This document shows positions 40,887 to 49,985 of a stretch of 50,024 nucleotides of DNA, piece by piece. The position numbers were made by a program, and so were the translations under genes. Position 1 is the first letter of the stretch. Every line of letters begins with the position of its first letter. Source of the stretch: Verrucomicrobiales bacterium. Lineage in GTDB: Bacteria > Verrucomicrobiota > Verrucomicrobiia > Verrucomicrobiales > DEV007. The notes beneath the pieces were generated by a model. That model ran no database searches. It was not told the origin of the DNA and saw nothing but the letters and a program-made list of their open reading frames with translations. The stretch covers positions 1 to 50,024 of the forward strand of contig JARGOP010000019.1 in the NCBI GenBank assembly GCA_029233965.1, read 5' to 3'.

Positions 40887-42631
40887 GAAACAGGGTCGAG
40901 TTTGAGAAAAGTTTCCATTTCGGAAAGGTCGAGCGTGTTGATGACATCCTCGCGCGTAAGCCAGCCTTTCCGGGCAAGCTTCACCCCGAACCAGAGAAAG
41001 TCGAGATGGGCAGTCGCATGAGCGTCAGGGTTGATGGCGCACTTGACGCCCTTTTCCGTCGCGAGCTTCCACCAGCGCCAATCCATGTCGAGACGCCATG
41101 GATTGGCGTTCAATTCGATTATCGTTCCGGTGTCGGCACAGGCATCGATCACGGCAGGCACGTTCACCGCATACGGTTCACGACGCAGCAGAAGCCGACC
41201 CGTGAGGTGTCCCAGCATTGTGACCGCCGGATGACTCACCGCCTTGATGATCCGATCCGTCATGTCCTTTTCCGAAAGAGTCATCGCATTGTGGACGGAG
41301 GCGACGACGTAGTCGAGTTCACCAAGCATTTCGTCATCAAAATCGAGCGATCCGTCTTTCAAAATATCCACTTCGTTTCCCGCGAAAATCCGGAATTTGG
41401 TGCCTTCCTCAGCAAATCTCCGATTCAGTTTCCGAATCTCCCCGATCTGCTCGCGAAGCCGCGTTGCGTCGAGACCATTGGCCTGGAAAGAGCTCTTTGA
41501 GTGATCGGCAATGCCGAGATACTGCAGTCCCAGCTCGATCGCCGCCTGCGCCATTTCCTCGAGCGTGTTCTTTCCATCGCTGGCGATGGTGTGGTTGTGG
41601 AATGTGCCGCGCAAATTTTCGACTTCGATCAAGCGGGGCAGATCACCACTTTCCGCTGCCTCCACTTCTCCGGTATTTTCCCGAAGTTCCGGGGCGATGA
41701 ATTCCAGATCGAGAAACTCGTAAAGCTGTGCTTCCGATTCGAAAACCGGCGGCTCGTCCCTGTCGCCTCCCTCTTTCAGACCGAGACGATATTCATTCAG
41801 CGTGTAGCCCCGCTCGAGGGCGCGGCCTCGCATCACGACGTTGTGCTCCTTGCTCCCCGTGAAGTAGGCGAGGGCGCAGGCGAATTCTTCATTGCTGACG
41901 ACACGGAGATCGCACTGCAGGCCGTTCTCCAGATACACGCTTGCCTTGGTGTCCCCTTTCGCAATGACCTTCTGCACCCGGTCGGAGGAGGTGAAATGAT
42001 CAATGATCGCCCCGGGGCGGGACGAAGCGACGAGAAAATCCACGTCATGCACCGTCTCTTTGGCACGACGGTAGCTGCCCGCAGCCTCGGCACGGAGGCA
42101 GTCAGGATGTGACTTCAGAAAATCCAGAATCTCCGCGACCGGAGCGGCGACATCTCCCAGTCGAAAACGATCCGCATTCGATTCCCGGAAGGCAATCGCC
42201 TCCAGAACTTTTTCAGCGGTTTTGGCCCCGAAGCCGGGAAGCGCGGCCATTTCCCCCGACGCGGCGACCTCTTTGAGCCGGGCTATCGAATCGACCTCCA
42301 GTGAGTCATAAAGTGCCTTGATCTTCTTCGGTCCCAGCCCGGGAATTTTGAAAAGGTCAAAAAGGGATTCAGGAAACTCAGCACGAAGATTTTCGTGAAA
42401 AGCCAGCTTCCCGGTCGAGGCCAGCTCGTGCAACTTTTGCTGGAGGGCGTCACCGATCCCTTTGATTCCCTTCAATTCATTTTCGCGGGCAAGCGCGACG
42501 ATATCCCCGGAGAACTGACGAACCGTTTCCGCCCCGGAGCGGTAGGCTCGAATCTTAAACGGGTTCTCCCCTTTCAATTCGAGAAGCAGGGCAATTTCCT
42601 CCAGAGTATCAGCTAAATCGTCGCGGGTCAT
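40883..42631 (-). CDS. polX: Family X DNA polymerase with PHP domain
   Basis: 582 residues. An N-terminal helix-hairpin-helix/8-kDa region (LKGIKGIGDALQQKL and FKIPGLGPKKIKALYD) leads to a family X palm with AGSYRRAKETVHDVDFLV; Asp196 and Asp198 pair with Asp241 in the CDLRVV strand as metal ligands. A C-terminal PHP domain from about residue 340 has HNH at 345-347 (TFHNHTIASDG), DHS near 377 and late NPDAHA. The architecture is that of bacterial PolX, which couples gap filling with 3'-5' exonuclease or AP-site processing in base excision repair. First gene of a unit with the overlapping oxidoreductase and ogt; the last of these fits a DNA-repair theme. Confidence 0.93.
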   Translation of the reverse strand: MTRDDLADTLEEIALLLELKGENPFKIRAYRSGAETVRQFSGDIVALARENELKGIKGIGDALQQKLHELASTGKLAFHENLRAEFPESLFDLFKIPGLGPKKIKALYDSLEVDSIARLKEVAASGEMAALPGFGAKTAEKVLEAIAFRESNADRFRLGDVAAPVAEILDFLKSHPDCLRAEAAGSYRRAKETVHDVDFLVASSRPGAIIDHFTSSDRVQKVIAKGDTKASVYLENGLQCDLRVVSNEEFACALAYFTGSKEHNVVMRGRALERGYTLNEYRLGLKEGGDRDEPPVFESEAQLYEFLDLEFIAPELRENTGEVEAAESGDLPRLIEVENLRGTFHNHTIASDGKNTLEEMAQAAIELGLQYLGIADHSKSSFQANGLDATRLREQIGEIRKLNRRFAEEGTKFRIFAGNEVDILKDGSLDFDDEMLGELDYVVASVHNAMTLSEKDMTDRIIKAVSHPAVTMLGHLTGRLLLRREPYAVNVPAVIDACADTGTIIELNANPWRLDMDWRWWKLATEKGVKCAINPDAHATAHLDFLWFGVKLARKGWLTREDVINTLDLSEMETFLKLDPVS

Positions 42632-42869
42632 GATCGTTGGGCACGCTATGCCGAGCGAACTGTGGTGTCATCCCATTTTAGTGGTCGACAAGGATTCAGG
42701 TTTCGTGCAAAACGTTTCCCTCAGTTACGCACCGTATCTATCCAACCGGCTCAGTGTGATTTTTTCAAAAACCCGGATTAACCCGTGAAAAAGAGTTCAT
42801 TGCCATCTATATTCCGGCGACACGCCGCCGGGTGCCTCATGAGCCTGCCTCGCGCGTTCTGACTTCCTT
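42632..42869. other. 238-bp divergent promoter region, polX / second kinase
   Basis: Separates divergent polX and the kinase at 42870. It is more AT-rich than its flanks around 42740-42800 (GATTTTTTCAAAAACCC), so promoters are likely, but no unambiguous boxes can be named. Confidence 0.4.
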
Positions 42870-45419
42870 ATGAGCGACCGTTACGAAATCCGCGAGCAAA
42901 TCGGCAAAGGAGGTCTTGGCGCTGTCTACAAGGCCTTTGACACTCAGCTGCAGCGTGAGGTCGCGATCAAACGGGTTTTGTCTCCCGACCAGGCGACCGA
43001 AGAAGAGGTGGACGAAGCAGCGCGCAAGCTGATTGCAGAGGCCCAAACGCTCTCGACTCTCAACCATCCCAACATCATCACCGTCTTCGATGTCGGAAAA
43101 GATGAGCAGGGCGGATTCGTGGTCATGGAGCTCCTCAAAGGGGAGACTCTCGATGAAACGATCGAACGGGGTGTCCTCACGCAGAGCGATTTTACCGAAG
43201 TCGTCTACCAGTCAATGGAGGCGCTCATCGCGGCGCAGGCGAGCAACGTGATTCACCGTGACATCAAGCCGACCAACATCATGGTGATCTGGCAGGCGTC
43301 CGGAAAATTCCAGATCAAGATTCTCGACTTCGGTCTCGCCAAGTTCAGTAAGAGTCCCTCGGTCCAGACGATGGACCAGGAGGAATCCGTCCTCGGCTCT
43401 ATTTTCTTCATGGCCCCGGAGCAGTTCGAGCGCGGGGAACTCGATGCCCGGACCGACATCTATCAGATGGGCTGTGTCTACTACAACGCTCTCACCGGTC
43501 AGTATCCTTTCAACGGGGAAACCGCACCGCAGGTCATGAACGCCCACCTGCAGCACAAGGTCGTTCCCCTTGATCAGGTCCGTCCGGATCTTCCCCCGGC
43601 GATCTGCCAGTGGGTCATGTGGCTGATCAATCGTGACATTGAACACCGCCCCCTCGATGCCCGCGACGCCCTGAAGCGCTGGCCGAAAAATCCCGACCCC
43701 GCCGGCGAGATTCCCGTCGCGAAAGCACTCCTCGTCGAAGACACTCCCGAGGTCTCCACCGGTGAAATCAAAATTGTGACGGCGAGCAAGGCCTCGGCGC
43801 CTCCGGCTTTGATCGTGCGCAAAGGAGATTCCTCTCCTGTTGCCGGATCACGAACCGGCCGGCTCCGAAGCGGCAGTCAACCGATTCGTTCCCGCACCGC
43901 GACGGGCCCGTTAACCGGAACTCCGGGAAGGAACCGCCCGAACGTCCGGAAGTCCGGGGAAGAGAACAACCCGAAGCTGAAGCTCTACCTCTTCGCCGGA
44001 ATCGGCGCGATCATCCTGGCTTTCATCGGCATCAAAGTGGCAGGCAGCGCCAGCGCGAAAAAAGCCGAAGAGCGGATCTCAACTCTCGCCTCCTCAGATC
44101 CTGACGGTGGAACCGCTGCGGACATCAGGCTCGCCCTCGAGTTTCTCGAAAATACAAAAGCCTCCATTCCGGTGAGACGCGATTCCGTCACGATTCTTGA
44201 AGCGTCGGAGGCAGACGGCACGGATGAGATCATTCTCAACGCCCTGAGGGAGTCCGACTATCCACCACTGCAACTGCAGCTCTCCGGGATTCTCGCAGAG
44301 CGGAATTATGAAGATGCTGTGCCGACGATCATTTCGAGCTTTGCCAACGCCGCGACGGACGACCAGCGCCTCGAGTTTCTCCGTTTTCTGAGAAATCTCG
44401 CGGGGGTTGAGGACATCGAACCACTCCTGGAATCTCTTCTCGGAAATCACAGTCTCGCCGTGAGGCGCGCCTATGAGAATGTCGTCCTCGCGGTGCTTCG
44501 AAAGTCCGATGTTTCGCCTTCCCTCGTCGATGATCTCCTCACACGCACGTCGACGACCAGCGGCGCTCCCCGCAAAAGTCTTTTCCGTCTTCTCGGAGTC
44601 CTCGGCGGAGAGAAAGTGCTGACCCGCCTCACCAGCGTCTACAGCAAAACGGACGATCCGGAATATCAGCGCGATGCCATGATCGCCTACCTGAGTTGGT
44701 CCGACGGCAGTGTCATTCCCCGCGTCGAAGAGATCATCAACTCCACCTCCGACGATGCCCTGCGCTCCGCGGCGGAGCGATCCTACGCAAGCCTTGCGAT
44801 TCTTCCGGCCCCCGAGCCGATTGAAGAACTGGTGAAAAAATGGGACAAAGCGTTTAACATGGTGGGATCGGCCAGCGATATCCAGCGGCTCATTCGCACC
44901 GTGATTTCCCATCCCTCCCGGGAGTCTCTGGCGCTGCTCCGAAAGTGGGGACAGAACGAAACCTTCGGAGCCTACGCAAGAAGCTCGATCCAAACTCTTG
45001 AGCGATCGATGAACAGCGTTCCAACGGTCGCTCCCGGCGGGGAATTGAAAGGAAACAGGGCCAGAGTCCAGGGTGACAATGGAGCGGCGATCGACTCCTC
45101 CTTAGGCTCCCTCACGAACTGGGTTTCTCCTGACACCTGGTTCACCTGGAACTTCAAAGTCAGTGAGCCAGGCGACTACCGGATCGAAGTGAGCCAGGCA
45201 ACCCTCGAAAAGGAGCCCAGCGAGTTTGAAGCCTACCTCGCCGGCCAGCGCTTCGAGGGACGCTCTCAAGCCACGAACGATCTCAAAAACTTCACCACGG
45301 TGAAAATGGAGGGCAGCGTTGCCTTACAACCGGACCGGATCTACACCCTGGTTCTGAAAGCGGGAGAAAAGGTTCAGCCCCGCATGATGGACATCGGGGC
45401 GGTGAAACTGGTGAAGTAA
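42870..45419 (+). CDS. Transmembrane Ser/Thr kinase with extracytoplasmic HEAT-like region
   Basis: 849 residues. The Hanks-type kinase domain at about 5-270 has GKGGLGAV, Lys34, HRDIKPTN at 129-136, DFG at 153-155 and APE at 182-184; all catalytic residues are intact. A Ser/Thr/Arg-rich juxtamembrane linker (about 290-365) offers autophosphorylation sites. A single membrane helix spans about 372-391. Outside, residues about 400-700 are helical repeats of HEAT type, for example LQLSGILAERNYEDAVPTII and FLRFLRNLAGVEDIEPLLE. The last ~110 residues form a beta-sandwich-like domain (TWFTWNFKVSEPGDYRIEVS, IYTLVLKAGEK) reminiscent of carbohydrate-binding folds. Ligand unknown. It is transcribed alone and divergently from polX. 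Confidence 0.9.
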   Translation: MSDRYEIREQIGKGGLGAVYKAFDTQLQREVAIKRVLSPDQATEEEVDEAARKLIAEAQTLSTLNHPNIITVFDVGKDEQGGFVVMELLKGETLDETIERGVLTQSDFTEVVYQSMEALIAAQASNVIHRDIKPTNIMVIWQASGKFQIKILDFGLAKFSKSPSVQTMDQEESVLGSIFFMAPEQFERGELDARTDIYQMGCVYYNALTGQYPFNGETAPQVMNAHLQHKVVPLDQVRPDLPPAICQWVMWLINRDIEHRPLDARDALKRWPKNPDPAGEIPVAKALLVEDTPEVSTGEIKIVTASKASAPPALIVRKGDSSPVAGSRTGRLRSGSQPIRSRTATGPLTGTPGRNRPNVRKSGEENNPKLKLYLFAGIGAIILAFIGIKVAGSASAKKAEERISTLASSDPDGGTAADIRLALEFLENTKASIPVRRDSVTILEASEADGTDEIILNALRESDYPPLQLQLSGILAERNYEDAVPTIISSFANAATDDQRLEFLRFLRNLAGVEDIEPLLESLLGNHSLAVRRAYENVVLAVLRKSDVSPSLVDDLLTRTSTTSGAPRKSLFRLLGVLGGEKVLTRLTSVYSKTDDPEYQRDAMIAYLSWSDGSVIPRVEEIINSTSDDALRSAAERSYASLAILPAPEPIEELVKKWDKAFNMVGSASDIQRLIRTVISHPSRESLALLRKWGQNETFGAYARSSIQTLERSMNSVPTVAPGGELKGNRARVQGDNGAAIDSSLGSLTNWVSPDTWFTWNFKVSEPGDYRIEVSQATLEKEPSEFEAYLAGQRFEGRSQATNDLKNFTTVKMEGSVALQPDRIYTLVLKAGEKVQPRMMDIGAVKLVK

Positions 45420-45433
45420 CCGGCTCAGCCGGT
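45419..45433. terminator. Short GC hairpin between convergent genes
   Basis: ACCGGC-TCA-GCCGGT forms a perfect six-pair stem overlapping the kinase stop codon, in the 33-bp gap facing the GspC-like gene. No T run on either side, so terminator function is weakly supported. Confidence 0.25.
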
Positions 45434-45452
45434 CGGGCACTGGCAGAGCAGG

Positions 45453-46139
45453 CTATCGGTCGCCACCGGAGTCCGCAGGCTTCCAGTCAAGTTCCTGTCC
45501 GTCGGAAAGACGAATCAAGGCACCTCGCATGAGATTGCCACGCTCCTCCCGCGGCATATCCGGATACGTTTGCATAACATGTCGGATATACTCCTGGAAG
45601 ACCTTTTGCTTCTCCGGAGCCAGAGCCTTGTAGCGCTCCATCTCTTCTTTGGACGGACCGCGACGCTTTTCTCCATCGCCGCCTTTCCCCTTTCCTTGCT
45701 CTCCACCTCCGGATCCCCCGCGCGGGGCCACCGTAAATTGCCGGGGATCATAAACCAGTTCCACTTCTTCTCCCGCGAAGGAAACGCGTGCTTTCACGCC
45801 TTCCAGCTCCCGGTTTCGTTCAATTTCAACCAATTGAATTCCCTCATCCGAGGCGGTCTCCGGAGTCACCACGAAGGTCTTTTTCGTCTCCCGGTTGTAG
45901 AGCGTGGCCACGGCGACATCATCCACTTGCGCGACGCCGCGAAGGGCATAGGTCTCCGCCGGATTCAGAACCCGGACAAAAGGACTCGCCCTGCGCAAGG
46001 CTGAAAAATCCTCTTCCCCTGTCGCTGCCGGGACCTCAATCTCCGCAACAGCCCGGCTGCTGAAAACCCCGGCCGCGATGAGAACGGAAATCGCGGAAGA
46101 CCGCCTCAACCAGAGATGACTGAACCCTGCCTGCTCCAT
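45453..46139 (-). CDS. Single-pass protein, possibly GspC/PilP-like platform component
   Basis: 228 residues. One membrane or signal segment at about 15-32 (ISVLIAAGVFSSRAVA), a beta-rich central region at about 45-140 (YALRGVAQVDDVAVATLYN, FVVTPETA, GVKARVSFAGEEVELVYDP), a Gly/Lys-rich linker, and a charged helical tail with MQTYPDMPREERGNLMRGAL. The 'LRGVA...A.LYN...V..I....V' pattern resembles the homology region of GspC/PilP. The gene starts 3 bp after the GspM-like gene, which supports a role in the same complex. The family assignment is tentative; without the context I would call it hypothetical. Confidence 0.5.
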   Translation of the reverse strand: MEQAGFSHLWLRRSSAISVLIAAGVFSSRAVAEIEVPAATGEEDFSALRRASPFVRVLNPAETYALRGVAQVDDVAVATLYNRETKKTFVVTPETASDEGIQLVEIERNRELEGVKARVSFAGEEVELVYDPRQFTVAPRGGSGGGEQGKGKGGDGEKRRGPSKEEMERYKALAPEKQKVFQEYIRHVMQTYPDMPREERGNLMRGALIRLSDGQELDWKPADSGGDR

Positions 46140-46142
46140 TCC

Positions 46143-46739
46143 TTACCCCTGTTGATCTGTTGCCCCGCCGGGAGACTCTTTCGTCAAGGGCTGACCATCG
46201 GCCGGAGCATACCAGCGAGCAATCGTGATTTCACAGACAGCCTGCGGCTCCTCCTCTTTCGCCTTTGAATCAATCTCCAACTCCATCGCCTTGATGACCC
46301 GGAACTCTTCCGGTCCCTGGAGTGAAATCAACCAGTCGATCACGTCAGCCTCGTTCCCGCGAACCCGCAGGCGAACCGCGACTTCAGTGTAGAAAATTTC
46401 CTGCTCAATGTCCTGCAAACTCTGTTGCTCTATCTTGAGCTTCCGCTCGAACAATTCATCCTGCATCAACTGGAGAAAATCCCCCTGCTCTTTCCCGAGA
46501 GTCGTCCCCGCCAGCGTAGGCATTTTTTCATGCAACCACCGCTCCCGGGCATCGGCCATGGCCGCTTCCTCCAGCCACATCTCCTGATCTGCGAGTTCAC
46601 TTTTGAGCGCCGCGATTTTGTCTCCACTGCCCCTCAGATTTTTCACGATGGAGCGGGCGGCAAATCCGTTCACCACGAGAAAGATCACCGCAAAACACGC
46701 CCCGAGGAGGATTTTTTCTCTAGCTGTCAGCTCCCGCAT
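46143..46739 (-). CDS. GspM/PilO-like inner-membrane platform protein
   Basis: 198 residues: a short cytoplasmic start (MRELTAREK, typical of GspM), one membrane helix at about 10-28, a coiled-coil at about 36-75, then a ferredoxin-like alpha/beta domain (EIFYTEVAVRLRVRGNEADVIDWLISLQ, FRVIKAMELEID). This is the topology of GspM and PilO, which link the cytoplasmic motor to the pseudopilus or pilus machinery. Its start overlaps the GspL-like gene by 20 nt, as in gspL-gspM pairs. Confidence 0.65.
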   Translation of the reverse strand: MRELTAREKILLGACFAVIFLVVNGFAARSIVKNLRGSGDKIAALKSELADQEMWLEEAAMADARERWLHEKMPTLAGTTLGKEQGDFLQLMQDELFERKLKIEQQSLQDIEQEIFYTEVAVRLRVRGNEADVIDWLISLQGPEEFRVIKAMELEIDSKAKEEEPQAVCEITIARWYAPADGQPLTKESPGGATDQQG

Positions 46740-47943
46740 GTGACGGTTTCCCTTCTATTTCAAATGTAGCGGTGTTGTTTTTCTCCACCTTGGGATTCGG
46801 CATGCTCCACTCGTAGGCGTCAAAGGCCTCCATCGCCCGGAGGTCTTCGAGGAGACGGTTTGCCAGTTGAACGTCTCGCGCCTGTCCCCGAATACGAAGG
46901 TTCCGACCGGTCGTGCGGAACTCCCGGACGACGACTCCACTTCCCGGCAATGCCGAAGTGAAGGCATTCAACTGCACGAGAGGAAACCAGGATTTTTCAA
47001 AGGCCGGCTCAAGACGGGACCAACGCTGTGAAATCTCCTGAATTCTGGTTACGTCAGGTTCAATGATGGCAAGCTGGCGCTCCAGTGAATCAATCTCACG
47101 CACCGCCCGCTTACCTTCCACCCAGAGCCAGGAAGCGGCCACGAGATAGACGACGAGGAGAACACTCAGCACTGCGGCGACTTTCTTCTTCGTCCCCCGG
47201 TTTCTCCGGAATCGCGCGATGCGGTCAGGCAGTAACCTGTTCTTCCCTGCCGGGTTCGATCTCGCCTCAACCCTGTCGCGATAGGACGTTACCGGGAGAC
47301 TGAGCCCCTTTTCGAAATCTTCTTTCGATGAGGGAGAAAGCTTCCCCACCGCCACCTCGAGGCCGGCGGGAAGCATTTGCGAAAGGGCCTCATCCCCGCC
47401 CAGGCTGAGCAGCAGGAGGGAAACCTCCTGAGCCGCCGACGCATTCAGCTCGGAACCACAGCTCAACGCCTGAACGTGCACAGGTTCGTCATCGTGATAG
47501 ATCCCGAGAACGAGTCGATCGTGTTCACGCCACAGCCGGGCGCCACCAGCCGGCGCCACCAGCAGCGCTGCCGTTGGAGCGTATCCCTGAACCTGAGGAA
47601 GGATCCATTCATCATCGAGCGGGGCAACCACGGAAACCGCAAAGGTCTCTCCCGACTCATCGCTCTTCACTGAAACAAAATCGTAGACCGTTTCTGATTT
47701 CGAAGCCGTGGCAAGCCCCCGCTTTTCGATCTGGGCAAAGATCATGCTCTCGTGGAGCGAAGCATCGGTGAGCGGAAGGTGAACGCAAAACGTGGACACT
47801 TTTGAAGCGGGCAACCCGATCACAACATCGCTCCGCTTTCCAACGGCGGCGGACAGGGTGGAATCCGCAGCCTTTGTCTCACCTCCGGAAACAAGAACCC
47901 AGCCCGGGCCTGGAGAGGGAAGTGCTGTCAGAGTAACGGGCAT
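46720..47943 (-). CDS. GspL/PilN-like inner-membrane platform protein
   Basis: 407 residues. The cytoplasmic region at 1-250 has alternating strands and helices compatible with the degenerate actin-like fold of GspL (VIGLPASKVSTFCVHLP, ALLVAPAGGARLW). A basic stretch (RIARFRRNRGTKKK) precedes one membrane helix at about 254-274. A coiled-coil (REIDSLERQLAIIEPDVTRIQEI) and a PilN-type ferredoxin-like domain (VVVREFRTTGRNLRIRGQARD) follow. Start at the ATG 47943; a TTG 39 nt upstream is less likely. With the GspM-like and GspC-like genes it forms a three-gene overlapping operon. Secretin, ATPase and pilin genes are not in the window. Confidence 0.6.
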   Translation of the reverse strand: MPVTLTALPSPGPGWVLVSGGETKAADSTLSAAVGKRSDVVIGLPASKVSTFCVHLPLTDASLHESMIFAQIEKRGLATASKSETVYDFVSVKSDESGETFAVSVVAPLDDEWILPQVQGYAPTAALLVAPAGGARLWREHDRLVLGIYHDDEPVHVQALSCGSELNASAAQEVSLLLLSLGGDEALSQMLPAGLEVAVGKLSPSSKEDFEKGLSLPVTSYRDRVEARSNPAGKNRLLPDRIARFRRNRGTKKKVAAVLSVLLVVYLVAASWLWVEGKRAVREIDSLERQLAIIEPDVTRIQEISQRWSRLEPAFEKSWFPLVQLNAFTSALPGSGVVVREFRTTGRNLRIRGQARDVQLANRLLEDLRAMEAFDAYEWSMPNPKVEKNNTATFEIEGKPSHAGADS

Positions 47944-48047
47944 ACAAATGAAATAGACATCGGGAAGACGTGAAGTTTTCAACCCCGCGAATCTCCCGAA
48001 GTTTCTTCAATTTTCGTCGGCAATTCAAGCCCTCATCCACAGATTAG

Positions 48048-48866
48048 TCAGAAGTCTCCAATGAGAAAATTGGCGACGATGAGAAAGCGCTCATGCCATT
48101 CGAGGAGTCGGGGCTGCAAGGTGGTCGCCTCCGGTGCCGCCGCAACGAGGAATGAGCGGCCGTCGAGCCATTCACCACTTGGCTCAACCCCTTTCAGGGC
48201 ACGAAACGATTGAGCGCCCTCGCGATAGAGATAGATGGCGATTTCCCTTCCCTCCCAGGGATCAAGGGCGGTGGCCAGAAATCCTGAATTGGCCTCGAAA
48301 TCCCCGACGTTCGTCACGACGACATTGTGATGAGGCCCGGTTTCCCAGGCGGGCCCGCCGTTTTTCTCCTCCTGTCGGCGGACGTAAAAGGCCCGCAGGC
48401 TCAGAATCGGAGCCACCTCCCTTTCGAGTGACTTTGCCATCATTCTGTGAACCCGTTTCGCGAATTCCAGGCTGGGCTCACCCTCAGCCCGGTCGAGATA
48501 GGCCCCGGCCAGTGCTCCGGACTCATGATCCTGAAGGAGCTCATTCAATCCTGTGACTAAGTCGGCGGTCGCGACTCCGTGGATCCCCCATCGCTTCTGC
48601 CCCGGATAGACAACCGAATCCCGATGACGGAAATACCGGTCCACCACGAAACGGATTTTCACGCCGTCGTTCGATCCGAGAAGGCTTCCATAGATCTCAC
48701 GATACTCCGGTCGGCTGAACTTCAGGCAGTTCAAGATCGACGCGGGGCCGCAGGCGTTGTTTGAGTCGGCGTAGTCTCTCTGATCAACGATCGTGTCGTC
48801 CTGGGAAACGCCCCACTCCAGACCGCACAGTCCCAGAAGGAACGTTGCGACGAGAAAGGGTTTCAT
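48048..48866 (-). CDS. Secreted C39-like papain-fold protein
   Basis: 272 residues with a signal peptide (about 1-21). The segment NNACGPASILNCLKF puts Cys39 in the C39 peptidase consensus. A possible catalytic His is at 179/180 (TGPHHNVVVTNV) and an Asp at 202 (ALDPWEG), giving the Cys-His-Asp order of C39/papain-like proteins. C39 domains process double-glycine leader peptides or act on other peptides; this one is free-standing and exported, with no transporter part. Function beyond the fold is unknown. The stop of prfB lies 8 bp upstream, so it is probably in the prfB transcription unit. Confidence 0.6.
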   Translation of the reverse strand: MKPFLVATFLLGLCGLEWGVSQDDTIVDQRDYADSNNACGPASILNCLKFSRPEYREIYGSLLGSNDGVKIRFVVDRYFRHRDSVVYPGQKRWGIHGVATADLVTGLNELLQDHESGALAGAYLDRAEGEPSLEFAKRVHRMMAKSLEREVAPILSLRAFYVRRQEEKNGGPAWETGPHHNVVVTNVGDFEANSGFLATALDPWEGREIAIYLYREGAQSFRALKGVEPSGEWLDGRSFLVAAAPEATTLQPRLLEWHERFLIVANFLIGDF

Positions 48867-48874
48867 GATGCCGG

Positions 48875-49985
48875 TTATACCTCTTCGTTACTCTCCCCGG
48901 CAACCAAACCCCGCAGTTTGGCCTCGATAAACGGATCGAGAGCTCCATCCATCACCGCCTGAATATTCGCGGTCTCACAGCCTGTGCGGTGATCTTTCAC
49001 CATTTGATACGGCTGAAAAACATACGAACGGATCTGACTCCCGAAACCAATCTCACCCTTTTCGCCATACGTCTGTTCCATCTGGGAACGTTTCTTATCC
49101 TCTTCGATCTGGAGCAACTTCGTTTTCAACAGCTTCATCGCGACCTGGCGGTTCTTGTGCTGGCTCCGCTCGACCGTGCATCGAATCTGAATCCCGGAAG
49201 GAAAGTGCGTGAGGTGAACTGCGGTTTCGACCTTGTTCACGTTCTGCCCCCCTTTTCCGCCGCTTCGAGCGGTCTTGATCTCGATGTCCTTCTCATCGAT
49301 TTCCAACTCCGGTTCTTCGGCAAGATCCGGCACCACGTCGATGCTCGCGAATGAGGTGTGGCGACGGGACTGGGAATCGAACGGGGAAATCCGAACGAGG
49401 CGGTGCACGCCCCGCTCACAGCTGAGATAACCGTAGGCGTTCTCGCCCTCGATCCGCATTGTCGCTCCGCGGACACCGGCTTCCTCTCCCTCCTGGAGAT
49501 CGACCATTTCCACCTTGAAATCCTGCTGCTGAGCCCAGCGCTGATACATCCGGACGAGCATGTCAGCCCAGTCACAGGCTTCCGTCCCACCGGCTCCGGC
49601 GTGAATCGTGATGAAAGCGCTTTCGGCGTCATGAGGACCATTCAAAAGGGTCTTCAACTCCAGCTTGTCGATCTCGGCATTGATACTTTCCAACTCCGGC
49701 TTGAGCTCCGCGAAAGCCGCCTCGGTGTCCTCCTCCTCCTCCGCAAACTCGACGAGGACGGCGAAATCCTCGACGCGACTTTCCAGGGCCTTTTGCGGAG
49801 TAATCTTATTTTTCAGAACGGAGACCTCCCCCATTCTCGCTTGAGCCTTGTCGTTGTCGTCCCAAAACCCGGGCGCGCTCATTTCGGCTTCGAAAGCCTC
49901 TAATTCCCGTTCCAGCTTTTCGAAGTCAAAGATAGTGGCGGAGCTTCCTCAGCCGCGCCTGTAAAGATTCTACTTCTTCGTTCAT
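48875..49985 (-). CDS. prfB: Peptide chain release factor 2, programmed +1 frameshift
   Basis: RF2 recognises UGA and UAA stops and triggers peptide release. The ATG at 49985 opens a 19-codon frame ending TAT CTT TGA C; the TGA is at 49928-49926, and after a +1 shift over the T at 49928 the frame continues as Asp-Phe-Glu-Lys-Leu for 350 more residues, 369 in all. The stop-recognition motif SPF lies in [15 protein letters not shown] and the catalytic GGQ in [11 protein letters not shown]. The autoregulatory shift senses RF2 level: low RF2 pauses at UGA and allows the shift. A gene model starting at 49882 misses the first 53 residues. It is unusual that the internal Shine-Dalgarno-like AGGAAG lies about 12 nt before CTT instead of 3. 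Confidence 0.95.
49925..49934 (-). promoter_or_regulatory. prfB +1 frameshift site
   Basis: Minus-strand TAT CTT TGA C is identical to the classical slippery core of prfB. The zero-frame stop TGA is followed by C, a weak termination context. Both sides of the site encode continuous RF2 sequence when joined by +1. Confidence 0.93.

Noticed and set aside
44094-44993. 299-codon minus-strand open frame
   Set aside because: Antisense to the second kinase gene, whose reading is supported by intact kinase motifs and a membrane segment.
49558-49882. prfB as a 335-residue protein starting at 49882
   Set aside because: The residues upstream in that frame and the TAT CTT TGA C site show the complete gene begins at 49985 with a programmed shift.
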